NCBI GenBank assembly: GCA_017965725.1
Contig: JAGCPK010000055.1
Coordinates: 1-36,510, forward strand
Direction: 5' to 3'
DNA length: 36,510 nt
Source: Prevotella sp.
GTDB taxonomy: Bacteria > Bacteroidota > Bacteroidia > Bacteroidales > Bacteroidaceae
The notes beneath the pieces are model-generated. The model searched no databases. It worked only from the letters and a program-made list of their open reading frames with translations, and was not told the origin of the DNA. Position 1 is the first letter of the stretch; every line of letters starts with the position of its first letter. Both the position numbers and the translations under genes were made by a program. This document shows, in pieces, positions 7,565-15,528 of the stretch.

Positions 7565-8203
7565 ACGTAAATTGCGGATGACCTGCTCGGGGTCTTTGGC
7601 ACCAAACACGTAACTACCGCTGACAAGTACATCAACACCTGCAGCCACTAAGCGCGGGGCGGTTTCACCTTGGACACCACCATCCACCTCAATCAGTGTC
7701 TGACAACCCTTATCTGTAATCAACTGACGCAGACGTTTCACCTTGTCGATGGTGTTCTCAATGAACTTCTGTCCGCCAAAGCCAGGATTGACGCTCATCA
7801 GCAGCACCATCTCCACATCACCAATGATATCCTCAAGCATAGACACAGGTGTCGAGGGATTCAGCGTCACGCCAGCCTTCATACCAGCATCATGAATCTC
7901 CTGAATGGTACGATGCAGATGGACCGTCGCCTCAACATGCACATTCATCATCATCGCACCTAGTTTAGCCGTCTGCTGGATGTAACGCTCAGGACGGTCT
8001 ATCATATAGTGAACGTCGAGAGGTTTGGTACAAGCCTTAGCAACAGCCTCAAGCACAGGGAAACCGAAGGAAATATTGGGAACAAAGTAGCCGTCCATCA
8101 CGTCAAGGTGGAGCCAGTCGGCTTCACTACGATTAATCATCTGAATGTCGCGGTCGAGATGCAGAAAGTCGGCTGCAAGCAATGAGGGGGATACAAGCAT
8201 CAT
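7556..8203 (-). CDS. rpe: Ribulose-phosphate 3-epimerase
   Basis: This enzyme interconverts ribulose-5-phosphate and xylulose-5-phosphate in the pentose phosphate pathway. At 215 residues it is a standard TIM-barrel Rpe: VSPSLLAADF at the N-terminus, LHLDVMDGYFVPN with H32, D34 and D37, the metal ligand H65 in LDVHYMI, VNPGFGGQ, and catalytic D174 in IEVDGG. Two ATG codons are adjacent (MM), so the start may be at 8203 or 8200. It is the last gene of the long minus-strand operon; its 3' end overlaps the sigma-factor gene. Confidence 0.96.
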   Translation of the reverse strand: MMLVSPSLLAADFLHLDRDIQMINRSEADWLHLDVMDGYFVPNISFGFPVLEAVAKACTKPLDVHYMIDRPERYIQQTAKLGAMMMNVHVEATVHLHRTIQEIHDAGMKAGVTLNPSTPVSMLEDIIGDVEMVLLMSVNPGFGGQKFIENTIDKVKRLRQLITDKGCQTLIEVDGGVQGETAPRLVAAGVDVLVSGSYVFGAKDPEQVIRNLRSL

Positions 8204-8206
8204 CTT

Positions 8207-8228
8207 CTAATTGAGAGTTGAGAATTAG
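8207..8228. repeat. Short inverted repeat in the rpe 5' spacer
   Basis: CTAATT (8207-8212) and AATTAG (8223-8228) flank the 10-nt GAGAGTTGAG. On the minus strand it overlaps the stop codon of the 40-residue ORF and precedes rpe. It resembles the Bacteroidales spacer sequences of the TTAATTCTTAACTC type seen also at 36097. Confidence 0.45.
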
Positions 8229-8347
8229 TTCAGACTATAGTTCTGTGTCTGAGAGTTAGAAACTGGGCGGTAGGTGTAGGCGTACTGCCGAATGATGTCG
8301 ATAGACAAAGCGCTGGGCTTGAATTCTTCTGGAGTAAAATGCTTCAT
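8225..8347 (-). CDS. Putative 40-residue small protein between fmt and rpe
   Basis: ATG at 8347 opens 40 codons ending TAA at 8225-8227: MKHFTPEEFKPSALSIDIIR, then QYAYTYRPVSNSQTQNYSLN. It fills most of the 193-nt gap between fmt and rpe, in the same direction as both. It has no membrane segment or signal. The composition (aromatic, Pro and charged residues, then a polar tail) looks like coding sequence and resembles small uncharacterised Bacteroidales proteins, from memory. No ribosome-binding site or promoter clearly decides the start. Function unknown. Confidence 0.5.
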   Translation of the reverse strand: MKHFTPEEFKPSALSIDIIRQYAYTYRPVSNSQTQNYSLN

Positions 8348-8396
8348 AGGCAAACCAATTAAAATGATATATATACCTATGTAACGCAACAATACC

Positions 8397-9371
8397 TTAT
8401 TTTATTATATAGTTCTCAAAATTTTTATTTCCATTCATGAAATCACGTCCACTCATTCGCTTCTTTCCCGCTAACTGGAGTTCTTCAAGCCTTAGCATAC
8501 CATCACCAGCACAGATACATGGCATCTTATCAACAATGGCAGTCTTACCCGCCCCCTTACTTCCGGTGCTGACAATACTGGTCTTATATATCTTCAATAC
8601 TGTTTCCTTACCGTCAGGAGCAAAAAGCGTTGTCCAGGCTCCAGGATAGGGACTCAGGCCCCTAATGAAATCATAGACACCCTTGACTGGCTGATTCCAG
8701 TTGATCTCGCAGGTCTCCTTGAATATCTTCGGAGCATGATGCAGTTCGTCGGTTGACGCAAGAAGTTGCTCCTGCGGAATGCTCTCTGGATGTCCATCAG
8801 CGGCAATGATACGTTCCAATGTCTCCAAACAGATTTCTGCCCCCAGATACATCAATCCGTCATAGACATATTCTACATCGGCATCATCGGGAATGGCGAA
8901 AGGTTTCTGCATGATGATGCGTCCTGTGTCGATGTCGTGGTCGAGGAAGAAAGTGGTTACTCCCGTCTGTGTCTCACCATTGATGACAGCCCAATTGATA
9001 GGGGCAGCCCCACGATATTGCGGCAGCAAGGCCGCATGAACATTGAATGTTCCATACTCAGGCATAGCCCATACCACTTCAGGCAACATACGGAAAGCGA
9101 CGACAACCTGAAGATTTGCATCATAACTGCGCAGTGCTTCAACAAACGCAGGATCTTTCATCTTTTCTGGCTGAAGCACGGGCAACCCCTGCTCCAAGGC
9201 ATATTGCTTGACGGCAGGGGGTTGCAGCACACTGCCATGCCTGCCCACAGGTTTATCCGGCTGTGTCACCACCGCCACCACATTATAGTTGTTCTCCACC
9301 AGAGCCTTCAGTGTCTCCACCGCGAACTCTGGGGTTCCCATAAACACTATCCTCAGATCTTCTTTCTTCAT
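8397..9371 (-). CDS. fmt: Methionyl-tRNA formyltransferase
   Basis: Fmt formylates the initiator Met-tRNA using 10-formyl-tetrahydrofolate. The 324-residue protein has the N-terminal formyltransferase fold: RIVFMGTPEFA (7-17), catalytic N110 and H112 in NVHAALLPQYRGAAPINWA, and the DHDIDTG segment at 144-150 with the catalytic-type Asp. The C-terminal OB-fold tRNA-binding domain follows at about 205-310. The frame is open up to 9407, but the extra 12 residues overlap the CLC gene and are not family-like; ATG at 9371 gives the canonical MKKEDLRIVFMGTPEFA and leaves a 16-nt gap after the upstream gene. Confidence 0.95.
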   Translation of the reverse strand: MKKEDLRIVFMGTPEFAVETLKALVENNYNVVAVVTQPDKPVGRHGSVLQPPAVKQYALEQGLPVLQPEKMKDPAFVEALRSYDANLQVVVAFRMLPEVVWAMPEYGTFNVHAALLPQYRGAAPINWAVINGETQTGVTTFFLDHDIDTGRIIMQKPFAIPDDADVEYVYDGLMYLGAEICLETLERIIAADGHPESIPQEQLLASTDELHHAPKIFKETCEINWNQPVKGVYDFIRGLSPYPGAWTTLFAPDGKETVLKIYKTSIVSTGSKGAGKTAIVDKMPCICAGDGMLRLEELQLAGKKRMSGRDFMNGNKNFENYIIK

Positions 9372-9387
9372 TCTTTTTTCTTTTTCG

Positions 9388-11193
9388 TCAATCTTCTGAC
9401 AAGTCATGAACCATCTTCCTATAGAGGGTATAGAGCCGCTGACTGGAGATGTAACCCTTCAGGTGGTTCTCTGTATCCAACACGGGGAGCCAGTCAGCAC
9501 GAGTACGGTCAAAAGTGCGCATCACGTCTGCCATCGGCATCTTATCGTCGAGAATCGCCTTCGGCTCAATCATCAGTTGAGAGGCCGTGAAGTGATGATA
9601 AAGTTCAATACGGAACATCACGTTACGGATCTTCATAATCTCCACCTCACCCAACAGATGTCCCCCTGCATCAAGCACTGGCAAGACGGAAGTATGGCTA
9701 CGACTGATCTTTTGTACAATCTGTCCCAGTTCCATGTCAGGCATTACAGAATCGAAATCACGCTCAATCACCGAGTCGAGGTTCATCAGCGTCAAGACCG
9801 CATGGTCGGTATGATGCGTCAACAGTCGTCCTTCCTTCGCCAATCGTGCCCCATAGATACTATGTGGCTCGAAAATGATGATGGTCAGATACGAGCAGAC
9901 ACTCACCATCATCAGCGGCAACAACAGACTGTAGCCACCTGTCAGTTCAGCGATGAGGAACATACCTGTCAATGGGGCATGCATCACACCCGACATCACA
10001 CCCGCCATACCCATCAGGGCGAAGTTCTTTTCGGGGATATACACGCCTATCTGGTGGATATTCCAAAGTCGCGAGAAGAGAAATCCCGTGAAACAACCCA
10101 CGAACAGACTCGGTGCGAACGTACCACCGCAACCTCCGCCACCATTGGTGGCCGACGTGGCGATGACCTTCATCAGTATCACCAAGGCAATATATATCAG
10201 CAGAATACTCCCCTGCCCTGCGAACATCGAGTTATTGAGGATCTGATCCCAGTCTGCTTCTGTCCGTCCGTTCAACAACATGTTGATGCTGCTATACCCC
10301 TCACCATAGAGAGCCGGGAAGAGGAAGATCAACAGGCTCAGCACCGTGCCACCAATAGCCAGTTTGATATGTGGATGATCCTTATAGCGTGCAAACACTC
10401 CCTCGCAGGCACCCATCATCCGGATGAAGTAGAGCGAGATTAGTCCGCAGGTGACACCTAGCAAAAGACAGGCAGGAATTCGCTGCACTGACCACTCGCT
10501 GTCGAGGTGGAAGGTGAAGAGGGCCGCATCACCACTAAAGATATAGGTAAAGCACGTCGCCGTCACACAAGAGACAAGAATCGGCAACATCGCCGACATC
10601 GTCATATCTATCAACAGCACCTCTACCGTAAAGACCAGTCCTGCTATCGGGGCCTTGAAGATGGCAGCGATGGCACCTGCCGCACCACAACCCACCAGTG
10701 TCATCAGCATCTTACGGTCCATATGGAATACCTGACCAAGATTCGAGCCGATGGCTGAGCCTGTCAGCACAATCGGTGCCTCGGCTCCCACAGAACCACC
10801 GAAACCGATGGTGATAGCAGAGGCAATCACCGATGACCAGCAGTTGTGTGACTTGAGCCTCGACTTGTTCGACGAGATAGCATAGAGAATGCGGGTGATA
10901 CCGTGCGAGATATTATCCTTGACGATATAGCGCACGAAGAGCGAGGTGAGGTAAATACCGATGACGGGATAGACCAGATAGAGCCAGTTGGCCCTTGACT
11001 TCTCAAAGGAACTGGTAAGCAGCATCACAATCTGGTTGATGATCCAGTGCAACGAGAAGGCTGCCACTGCTGCGAAGAAACCCACCAACAGTGCAAGGAT
11101 AAGCATGAACATCCGTTCGCTGACATGCTCCACCCGCCACTCGTGCAGACGTTCAAAAAAACTTTTCCTTACTGTCGTTACTGCAGCCTCCAT
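9388..11193 (-). CDS. CLC-family chloride channel with C-terminal CBS pair
   Basis: A 601-residue CLC protein. Residues about 28-445 contain the many membrane helices of the family. The gating-glutamate motif is present as GGSVGAEAP (E138, equivalent to E148 of E. coli ClcA). The C-terminal filter motif GGGGCGGTFAPS is at 350-362. Residues about 465-595 form two CBS domains, which bind adenine nucleotides in many relatives. Aligning FKAPIAGLVFTVEVLLID with ClcA FNAPLAGILFIIEEM puts E191-V192 against E202-E203, so the internal proton-transfer glutamate is Val. Val at this site is what channel-type rather than Cl-/H+ exchanger CLCs have. It lies 3 nt after tsaC in the operon. Confidence 0.93.
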   Translation of the reverse strand: MEAAVTTVRKSFFERLHEWRVEHVSERMFMLILALLVGFFAAVAAFSLHWIINQIVMLLTSSFEKSRANWLYLVYPVIGIYLTSLFVRYIVKDNISHGITRILYAISSNKSRLKSHNCWSSVIASAITIGFGGSVGAEAPIVLTGSAIGSNLGQVFHMDRKMLMTLVGCGAAGAIAAIFKAPIAGLVFTVEVLLIDMTMSAMLPILVSCVTATCFTYIFSGDAALFTFHLDSEWSVQRIPACLLLGVTCGLISLYFIRMMGACEGVFARYKDHPHIKLAIGGTVLSLLIFLFPALYGEGYSSINMLLNGRTEADWDQILNNSMFAGQGSILLIYIALVILMKVIATSATNGGGGCGGTFAPSLFVGCFTGFLFSRLWNIHQIGVYIPEKNFALMGMAGVMSGVMHAPLTGMFLIAELTGGYSLLLPLMMVSVCSYLTIIIFEPHSIYGARLAKEGRLLTHHTDHAVLTLMNLDSVIERDFDSVMPDMELGQIVQKISRSHTSVLPVLDAGGHLLGEVEIMKIRNVMFRIELYHHFTASQLMIEPKAILDDKMPMADVMRTFDRTRADWLPVLDTENHLKGYISSQRLYTLYRKMVHDLSED

Positions 11194-11196
11194 CGC

Positions 11197-11775
11197 TTAT
11201 TTTCTTATGACTTCCACTTCTCCGTTCTCTTTCAGTTTGATAATGCTCGACGGCGTATGAGGCTTATGCTCCTGCCGACGAGACCAACAGACATAATCCA
11301 CAGCCTCAACGATGCGCGGGTCGATGTCACAATAGTTCTGGGCTGCCGGTTCTCCGCTGATATTGGCAGAGGTAGAGACAATCGCTTTCTGGAATCGATA
11401 GCAGAGTTCTTTCGAGAAAGGTTCATTGGTAATACGAATACCGATACTGCCATCCTCAGCAATGAGATTCTCCGCCAGGTTAATAGTACCGTCGAGAATC
11501 AGTGTCGTCGGCTTTCCTCCCTCCGAAAGGCTGTCGATGAGTTGCCACGCCACATCAGGCACTTTTCGGATATAACGCTGCATACGGGCATCGCTATCCA
11601 CAAGACAGATCAGTGCCTTCGAGTCGTCGCGCTGCTTGATCTCATACACGCGTTTCACTGCCTCCACATTCGTCGCGTCACAGCCGATGCCCCAGACGGT
11701 ATCTGTCGGATAGAGTATCACCCCACCCTTCCGCATCGTCTCAACAGCACGTTTGATATCTTCTTCTCTTGTCAT
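11197..11775 (-). CDS. tsaC: Threonylcarbamoyl-AMP synthase (YrdC/TsaC domain)
   Basis: This enzyme makes threonylcarbamoyl-AMP from Thr, bicarbonate and ATP for the t6A37 modification of tRNA. The 192-residue protein is a single YrdC domain: GGVILYPTDTVWGIGCDA (17-34), the basic motif KQRDDSKALI, SIGIRI, and STSANISGEP. There is no Sua5 C-terminal domain, so it is the short TsaC/YrdC type. Its ATG overlaps the prfC stop by one base (TGATG at 11773-11777), implying translational coupling. A YciO-type paralogue cannot be fully excluded. Confidence 0.9.
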   Translation of the reverse strand: MTREEDIKRAVETMRKGGVILYPTDTVWGIGCDATNVEAVKRVYEIKQRDDSKALICLVDSDARMQRYIRKVPDVAWQLIDSLSEGGKPTTLILDGTINLAENLIAEDGSIGIRITNEPFSKELCYRFQKAIVSTSANISGEPAAQNYCDIDPRIVEAVDYVCWSRRQEHKPHTPSSIIKLKENGEVEVIRK

Positions 11776-13364
11776 CAGAATTCACTGGTAAAGTGGAACT
11801 TGATATGCTTGAAGTCCTCCTGCGCCATCGACAGTACATAGCCTGAATCAGCAAGGAATACGTCACGACCTTCCTTGTCCTTCGCCATATATTGATACTT
11901 GCGCTTCTTGAAGTTCTCCAACTCTGCCTCGTCATCGCTCTCTATCCAACAGGCCTTATACAGATGCACGGGTTCCCAACGGCACTTGGCATTGTACTCA
12001 TTCTCCAAGCGATACTGGATCACCTCGAACTGCAACTGACCCACAGTGCCGACAATCTTGCGGTTGTTGAACTGATTCACAAACAACTGCGCCACACCCT
12101 CGTCCATGAGTTGATCAATACCTTTCTGAAGTTGTTTCGACTTCATGGGATCGTCGTTCTCAATATACTTGAAGAGTTCTGGCGAGAAAGAGGGCAGTCC
12201 ACGGAAGTGCAATTGTTCACCCTCCGTCAGCGTGTCGCCAATCTTAAAGATACCACCCGTATCAGGCAGACCTACAATATCACCTGGCCATGCCTCGTCG
12301 ATCGTCGATTTGCGCTGTGCCATAAACTGTGTAGGCGAGGTGAAGCGCATCGTCTTGCCCTGACGTACGTGCAAATAAGGCTGGTTACGCTGGAACCGTC
12401 CACTGCACACCTTGCAGAAGGCGATACACGAACGGTGGTTGGGATCGATATTAGCGGTAATCTTAAAGATAAAGCCCGTAAACTTCGGTTCCTCTGGTTG
12501 CACGTTGCGTTCCTCAGCCTTTGTCGGACGAGGACTTGGGGCTATCTCCACAAAACAGTTCAACAGTTCCTGCACACCGAAGTTGTTCAGGGCAGAGCCA
12601 AAGAACACTGGAGCCACCTCGGCTTCACGATAGGTCTCCACGTCGAACTCAGGATAGACACCATCCACCAGTTCAAGGTCCTCACGCAGTTTGGCAGCAT
12701 TCTGCTCCCCCACTCGCTCATCGAGTTCGGAACTGTCGATATCTACCTCAACCTTATCGGTGACTCGTTGCTTGTCGGGTGTGAAGAGGTCGAGTTTCTG
12801 TTCGTAGATATTATACACGCCCTTGAACTTCGCGCCCTGATTGATTGGCCACGACAACGGACGCACCTTGATCTCCAGTTCCTGTTCCAGTTCGTCGAGC
12901 AAGTCAAAGGGGTCACGACCTTCACGGTCCATCTTATTGATGAAGATGATGACAGGCGTCTTACGCATACGACATACCGTCATCAACTTACGTGTCTGTG
13001 TCTCCACACCCTTCGCTCCATCCACCACGATAATGGCAGAATCCACTGCCGTCAACGTTCGGAAGGTATCCTCAGCAAAGTCCTGGTGACCTGGGGTGTC
13101 CAGGATATTCACCTTATATTCCACGTCCTTGCCATCGGGCGTATAGTCAAACTCCATCACGGAGGTACTTACCGAGATACCACGCTGTTTCTCGATGTCC
13201 ATCCAGTCGGAGGTGGCAGTCTTCTTGATCTTGTTGTTCTTGACGGCTCCAGCCACCTGTATCTGTCCACCAAACAACAGGAACTTCTCCGTCAGGGTCG
13301 TCTTACCCGCATCAGGGTGCGAGATAATGGCAAATGTCCTTCTTCTTTCTATCTCTTGATTCAT
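11775..13364 (-). CDS. prfC: Peptide chain release factor 3
   Basis: RF3 is the GTPase that recycles RF1/RF2 from the ribosome after peptide release. The 529-residue length is typical. The G domain shows G1 [10 protein letters not shown] (15-24), switch region [14 protein letters not shown]3 DTPGHQDF, and G4 [16 protein letters not shown], which is diagnostic for RF3 as against EF-G. The C-terminal part contains domains II and III ([20 protein letters not shown], then GDTL and [14 protein letters not shown]). It overlaps rfbD by ATGA at 13361-13364 and tsaC by one base. Confidence 0.97.
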   Translation of the reverse strand: MNQEIERRRTFAIISHPDAGKTTLTEKFLLFGGQIQVAGAVKNNKIKKTATSDWMDIEKQRGISVSTSVMEFDYTPDGKDVEYKVNILDTPGHQDFAEDTFRTLTAVDSAIIVVDGAKGVETQTRKLMTVCRMRKTPVIIFINKMDREGRDPFDLLDELEQELEIKVRPLSWPINQGAKFKGVYNIYEQKLDLFTPDKQRVTDKVEVDIDSSELDERVGEQNAAKLREDLELVDGVYPEFDVETYREAEVAPVFFGSALNNFGVQELLNCFVEIAPSPRPTKAEERNVQPEEPKFTGFIFKITANIDPNHRSCIAFCKVCSGRFQRNQPYLHVRQGKTMRFTSPTQFMAQRKSTIDEAWPGDIVGLPDTGGIFKIGDTLTEGEQLHFRGLPSFSPELFKYIENDDPMKSKQLQKGIDQLMDEGVAQLFVNQFNNRKIVGTVGQLQFEVIQYRLENEYNAKCRWEPVHLYKACWIESDDEAELENFKKRKYQYMAKDKEGRDVFLADSGYVLSMAQEDFKHIKFHFTSEF

Positions 13365-14218
13365 AGTTTTTCAATACACTCAGCGAGGCTCTCTTCCCAG
13401 TAGGGCACCTCGATACCGTAAGTCTGTTTAATCTTTGTCTTGTCGAGCACGGAATAGTGCGGACGGTTGGCGGGTGTGGGATACTCTGCCGTATGAAGGG
13501 GCCGCACATGACAGGTCGTGATACCTGCAATGCGGTGGATGGCCTTCGTGAAGTCATACCACGAGATGACACCCTCGTTCGAGAAGTGATACACCCCAGG
13601 CTTCACCCCCTGATTGATAGCAGCAAAGATGACCACCGCCAGGTCACGGGCGTAGGTCGGCGTTCCTATCTGGTCGAAGATGACACCCAACTCGGGTTTC
13701 TCCTTGCCCAAGCGGATCATCGTCTTCACGAAATTATTCCCGAAGGTGGAGTACAACCACGCCGTACGGATGATCATCGCCTTCTTACAGAACTTCATCA
13801 CACCTAACTCGCCAGCCAACTTTGTCGAGCCATAGACGCTGTCAGGACACGGGGTGTCCGTCTCCACATAGGGCGTATGTTTCGTGCCATCAAACACGTA
13901 GTCGGTGCTGATCTGGATTATCCAACCGCCACGTTTCTCTACAGCCGCAGCCAGATAGGCTGGTGCCACCGTGTTCAGGGTCGTACAGAATTCCTTATTG
14001 TCTTCCGCCTTATCCACAGCAGTATAGGCGGCACAGTTCACGATACCGTCAATCTCATTGTCATTCACGAACTTTTCCACGGCCTGCTGGTCAGTGATAT
14101 CCAACTCAGCCACATCCGTATTAAAATAGGTATGCTGGGGGTTCTTCTCCTCCAGCAACTGCATCTCGTTTCCCAATTGGCCATTACAGCCGGTAATCAA
14201 TATCTTCATATCACTCAA
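13361..14218 (-). CDS. rfbD: dTDP-4-dehydrorhamnose reductase
   Basis: RfbD carries out the last step of dTDP-L-rhamnose synthesis, the NAD(P)H-dependent reduction of dTDP-4-keto-rhamnose. The 285-residue short-chain dehydrogenase has the dinucleotide motif [14 protein letters not shown] (6-19), the [12 protein letters not shown] signature, STDYVFDG, and the catalytic Y129xxxK133 in [11 protein letters not shown]. An alternative start at Met4 gives the more usual MKILITG. It overlaps the DUF4924 gene by 8 nt upstream and prfC by 4 nt downstream. The rest of the rhamnose pathway except rfbA is not here. Confidence 0.95.
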   Translation of the reverse strand: MSDMKILITGCNGQLGNEMQLLEEKNPQHTYFNTDVAELDITDQQAVEKFVNDNEIDGIVNCAAYTAVDKAEDNKEFCTTLNTVAPAYLAAAVEKRGGWIIQISTDYVFDGTKHTPYVETDTPCPDSVYGSTKLAGELGVMKFCKKAMIIRTAWLYSTFGNNFVKTMIRLGKEKPELGVIFDQIGTPTYARDLAVVIFAAINQGVKPGVYHFSNEGVISWYDFTKAIHRIAGITTCHVRPLHTAEYPTPANRPHYSVLDKTKIKQTYGIEVPYWEESLAECIEKL

Positions 14219-14756
14219 ATTTCAGTCCTTCAGTCTTGTCCTTATGATAATAGTCAGAGAGCATGCCGATAAAGGTCGATATCTCCTTGACGGCATGAGC
14301 CGTATCAGGGGAGATGTCCTTCTTCTGGAGTCGGAGCAGCATCACGCCATAGAGCGAGTTGAAACAGGTCTCGATCTCGTTCTCCTCCTTGTTAGCCCCT
14401 CGGTTACGCAGTTCCACGATGAACGGCAGCACCTTGTAGTACTCCGCATTATAGAACGGGAACTTCGTGGATTGCAACAACTGGTCGTTGAGTTCGATGA
14501 GCGTCTGCATGGTCACCTTATTAATCTGTAGGTGTCCTTTCTCACGACAGCCCTCCTGGTTCATCATGCGAATCAGGTTGCCAAACCAGTCCACCTCCTC
14601 CTCTTTCTGTTCGTCGGTATAGTCGAAGCGCTCCACATACTCCCGTTTGATTCTTGTCAACGAACAGTCGAACGCCCGTATCGTATCCTCTACCTGCCAC
14701 ATATACAGCAGATATTCAGCAATATTTTTCTTTCTTAATTCCTGTGCAACAAACAC
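14211..14756 (-). CDS. DUF4924 family protein
   Basis: A 181-residue cytoplasmic helix-rich protein. The N-terminus MFVAQELRKKNIAEYLLYMW, continuing QVEDTIRAF, is the pattern I associate with the Bacteroidetes-specific DUF4924 family, whose function is unknown. It has no signal peptide or membrane helix. The start codon is GTG (14754-14756), immediately after a run of 8-bp tandem repeats that fills the spacer from the LysE-type gene. The 3' end overlaps rfbD by 8 nt, so translation is probably coupled. Confidence 0.88.
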   Translation of the reverse strand: MFVAQELRKKNIAEYLLYMWQVEDTIRAFDCSLTRIKREYVERFDYTDEQKEEEVDWFGNLIRMMNQEGCREKGHLQINKVTMQTLIELNDQLLQSTKFPFYNAEYYKVLPFIVELRNRGANKEENEIETCFNSLYGVMLLRLQKKDISPDTAHAVKEISTFIGMLSDYYHKDKTEGLKFE

Positions 14757-14780
14757 CTTTTTACCCTTTTACCTTTTTAC
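14757..14780. repeat. Three 8-bp tandem repeats in an operon spacer
   Basis: On the plus strand: CTTTTTAC (14757-14764), CCTTTTAC (14765-14772), CTTTTTAC (14773-14780). It fills the whole spacer between the LysE-type gene and the GTG start of the DUF4924 gene. Confidence 0.7.
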
Positions 14781-14783
14781 TTT

Positions 14784-15449
14784 CTAGAAGAACCTGAGAA
14801 GGTTCGTCGTCGTTCCCAGCAACATGATGAGCGAGCCAATAACCACTGCCACGCCAATCACCTGGTTGATAATCCTGATACCGTTCGTATCAAACTTCGT
14901 GCGAATCTTATCCACCAACCATGTCAGCCCCCACCACCATAGCAGGGCACCACCTACGATGCTTGCAAAGCCAACCAGCATCTCAAACGGGTGGTTGGGC
15001 AACACGAAGGCAAACTGAGCGTACATAGCCAGAAACAGGAAGATAATCAGTGGATTGGAGAACGTCACCAAGAAGGCAGTCCAAATATTATACCAGAGTG
15101 TTCCCTTCTGTTGACCCGATTGGTGCATCTTCCGCGTGGGGTCAGAGCGATAGGTGTAGAATCCGAAGCAGAGCAGCATGATACTTCCTGCTATCTGAAG
15201 ATAATAACGATTCTGGTCATTGGTGATAAAATCCATCACAAACGCCATACCATAGCCAGCAAAAGCAGCATAGATAATATCACTCGCAGCGGCACCTATG
15301 CCCGTAGCAAGTCCGTACCAGCGTCCTTTGTTCAGCGTGCGCTGCACACAAAGAATACCGACAGGCCCCATCGGAGCACTGGCAATCACCCCGATCATCA
15401 TCCCCTTAAAGATGAAATCCAATATATTTATAGGTACATGAAACGGCAT
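14784..15449 (-). CDS. LysE/RhtB-type amino-acid exporter family protein
   Basis: A 221-residue integral membrane protein with about six hydrophobic segments and the LysE-family N-terminal motif IGVIASAPMGPVGILCVQRT LNKGRW (around residues 18-44). The second half has the FLVTFSNPLIIFLFLAMYAQ segment. Family members export amino acids or related small solutes; the substrate cannot be inferred. It is the first gene of the operon running to rpe. The annotated ATG lies only about 9 nt from the -7 box, so the mRNA would be nearly leaderless; otherwise translation starts at Met17 or Met18 (15401 or 15398). Confidence 0.9.
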   Translation of the reverse strand: MPFHVPINILDFIFKGMMIGVIASAPMGPVGILCVQRTLNKGRWYGLATGIGAAASDIIYAAFAGYGMAFVMDFITNDQNRYYLQIAGSIMLLCFGFYTYRSDPTRKMHQSGQQKGTLWYNIWTAFLVTFSNPLIIFLFLAMYAQFAFVLPNHPFEMLVGFASIVGGALLWWWGLTWLVDKIRTKFDTNGIRIINQVIGVAVVIGSLIMLLGTTTNLLRFF

Positions 15450-15457
15450 ATCGGGTG

Positions 15458-15487
15458 CAAAGGTAGTGAAAATCGAGCGAAATGCAA
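15458..15487 (-). promoter_or_regulatory. Strong Bacteroidetes-type promoter for the LysE...rpe operon
   Basis: The minus strand has TTG (15485-15487), a 19-nt spacer and TACCTTTG (15458-15465). The -33 element coincides with the T tract of the terminator of the upstream phosphatase gene. Confidence 0.78.
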
Positions 15488-15528
15488 AATAAATCTAGAT
15501 TTATTTTCATTTCCGAGATAAATCTAGA
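15482..15528 (-). terminator. Intrinsic terminator of the SpoIIE-phosphatase gene
   Basis: On the minus strand TCTAGATTTAT (15518-15528) pairs perfectly over 11 bp with ATAAATCTAGA (15489-15499), followed by TTTATTTTG. The first arm overlaps the stop codon region of the phosphatase gene. Confidence 0.8.

Noticed and set aside
11892-13403. 503-codon open frame opposite prfC
   Set aside because: It is the antisense shadow of the conserved prfC gene; its translation is low-complexity in His/Leu/Arg with no family resemblance.
3842-14218. A complete dTDP-rhamnose or O-antigen gene cluster
   Set aside because: Only rfbA and rfbD are present, far apart and on opposite strands among housekeeping genes.
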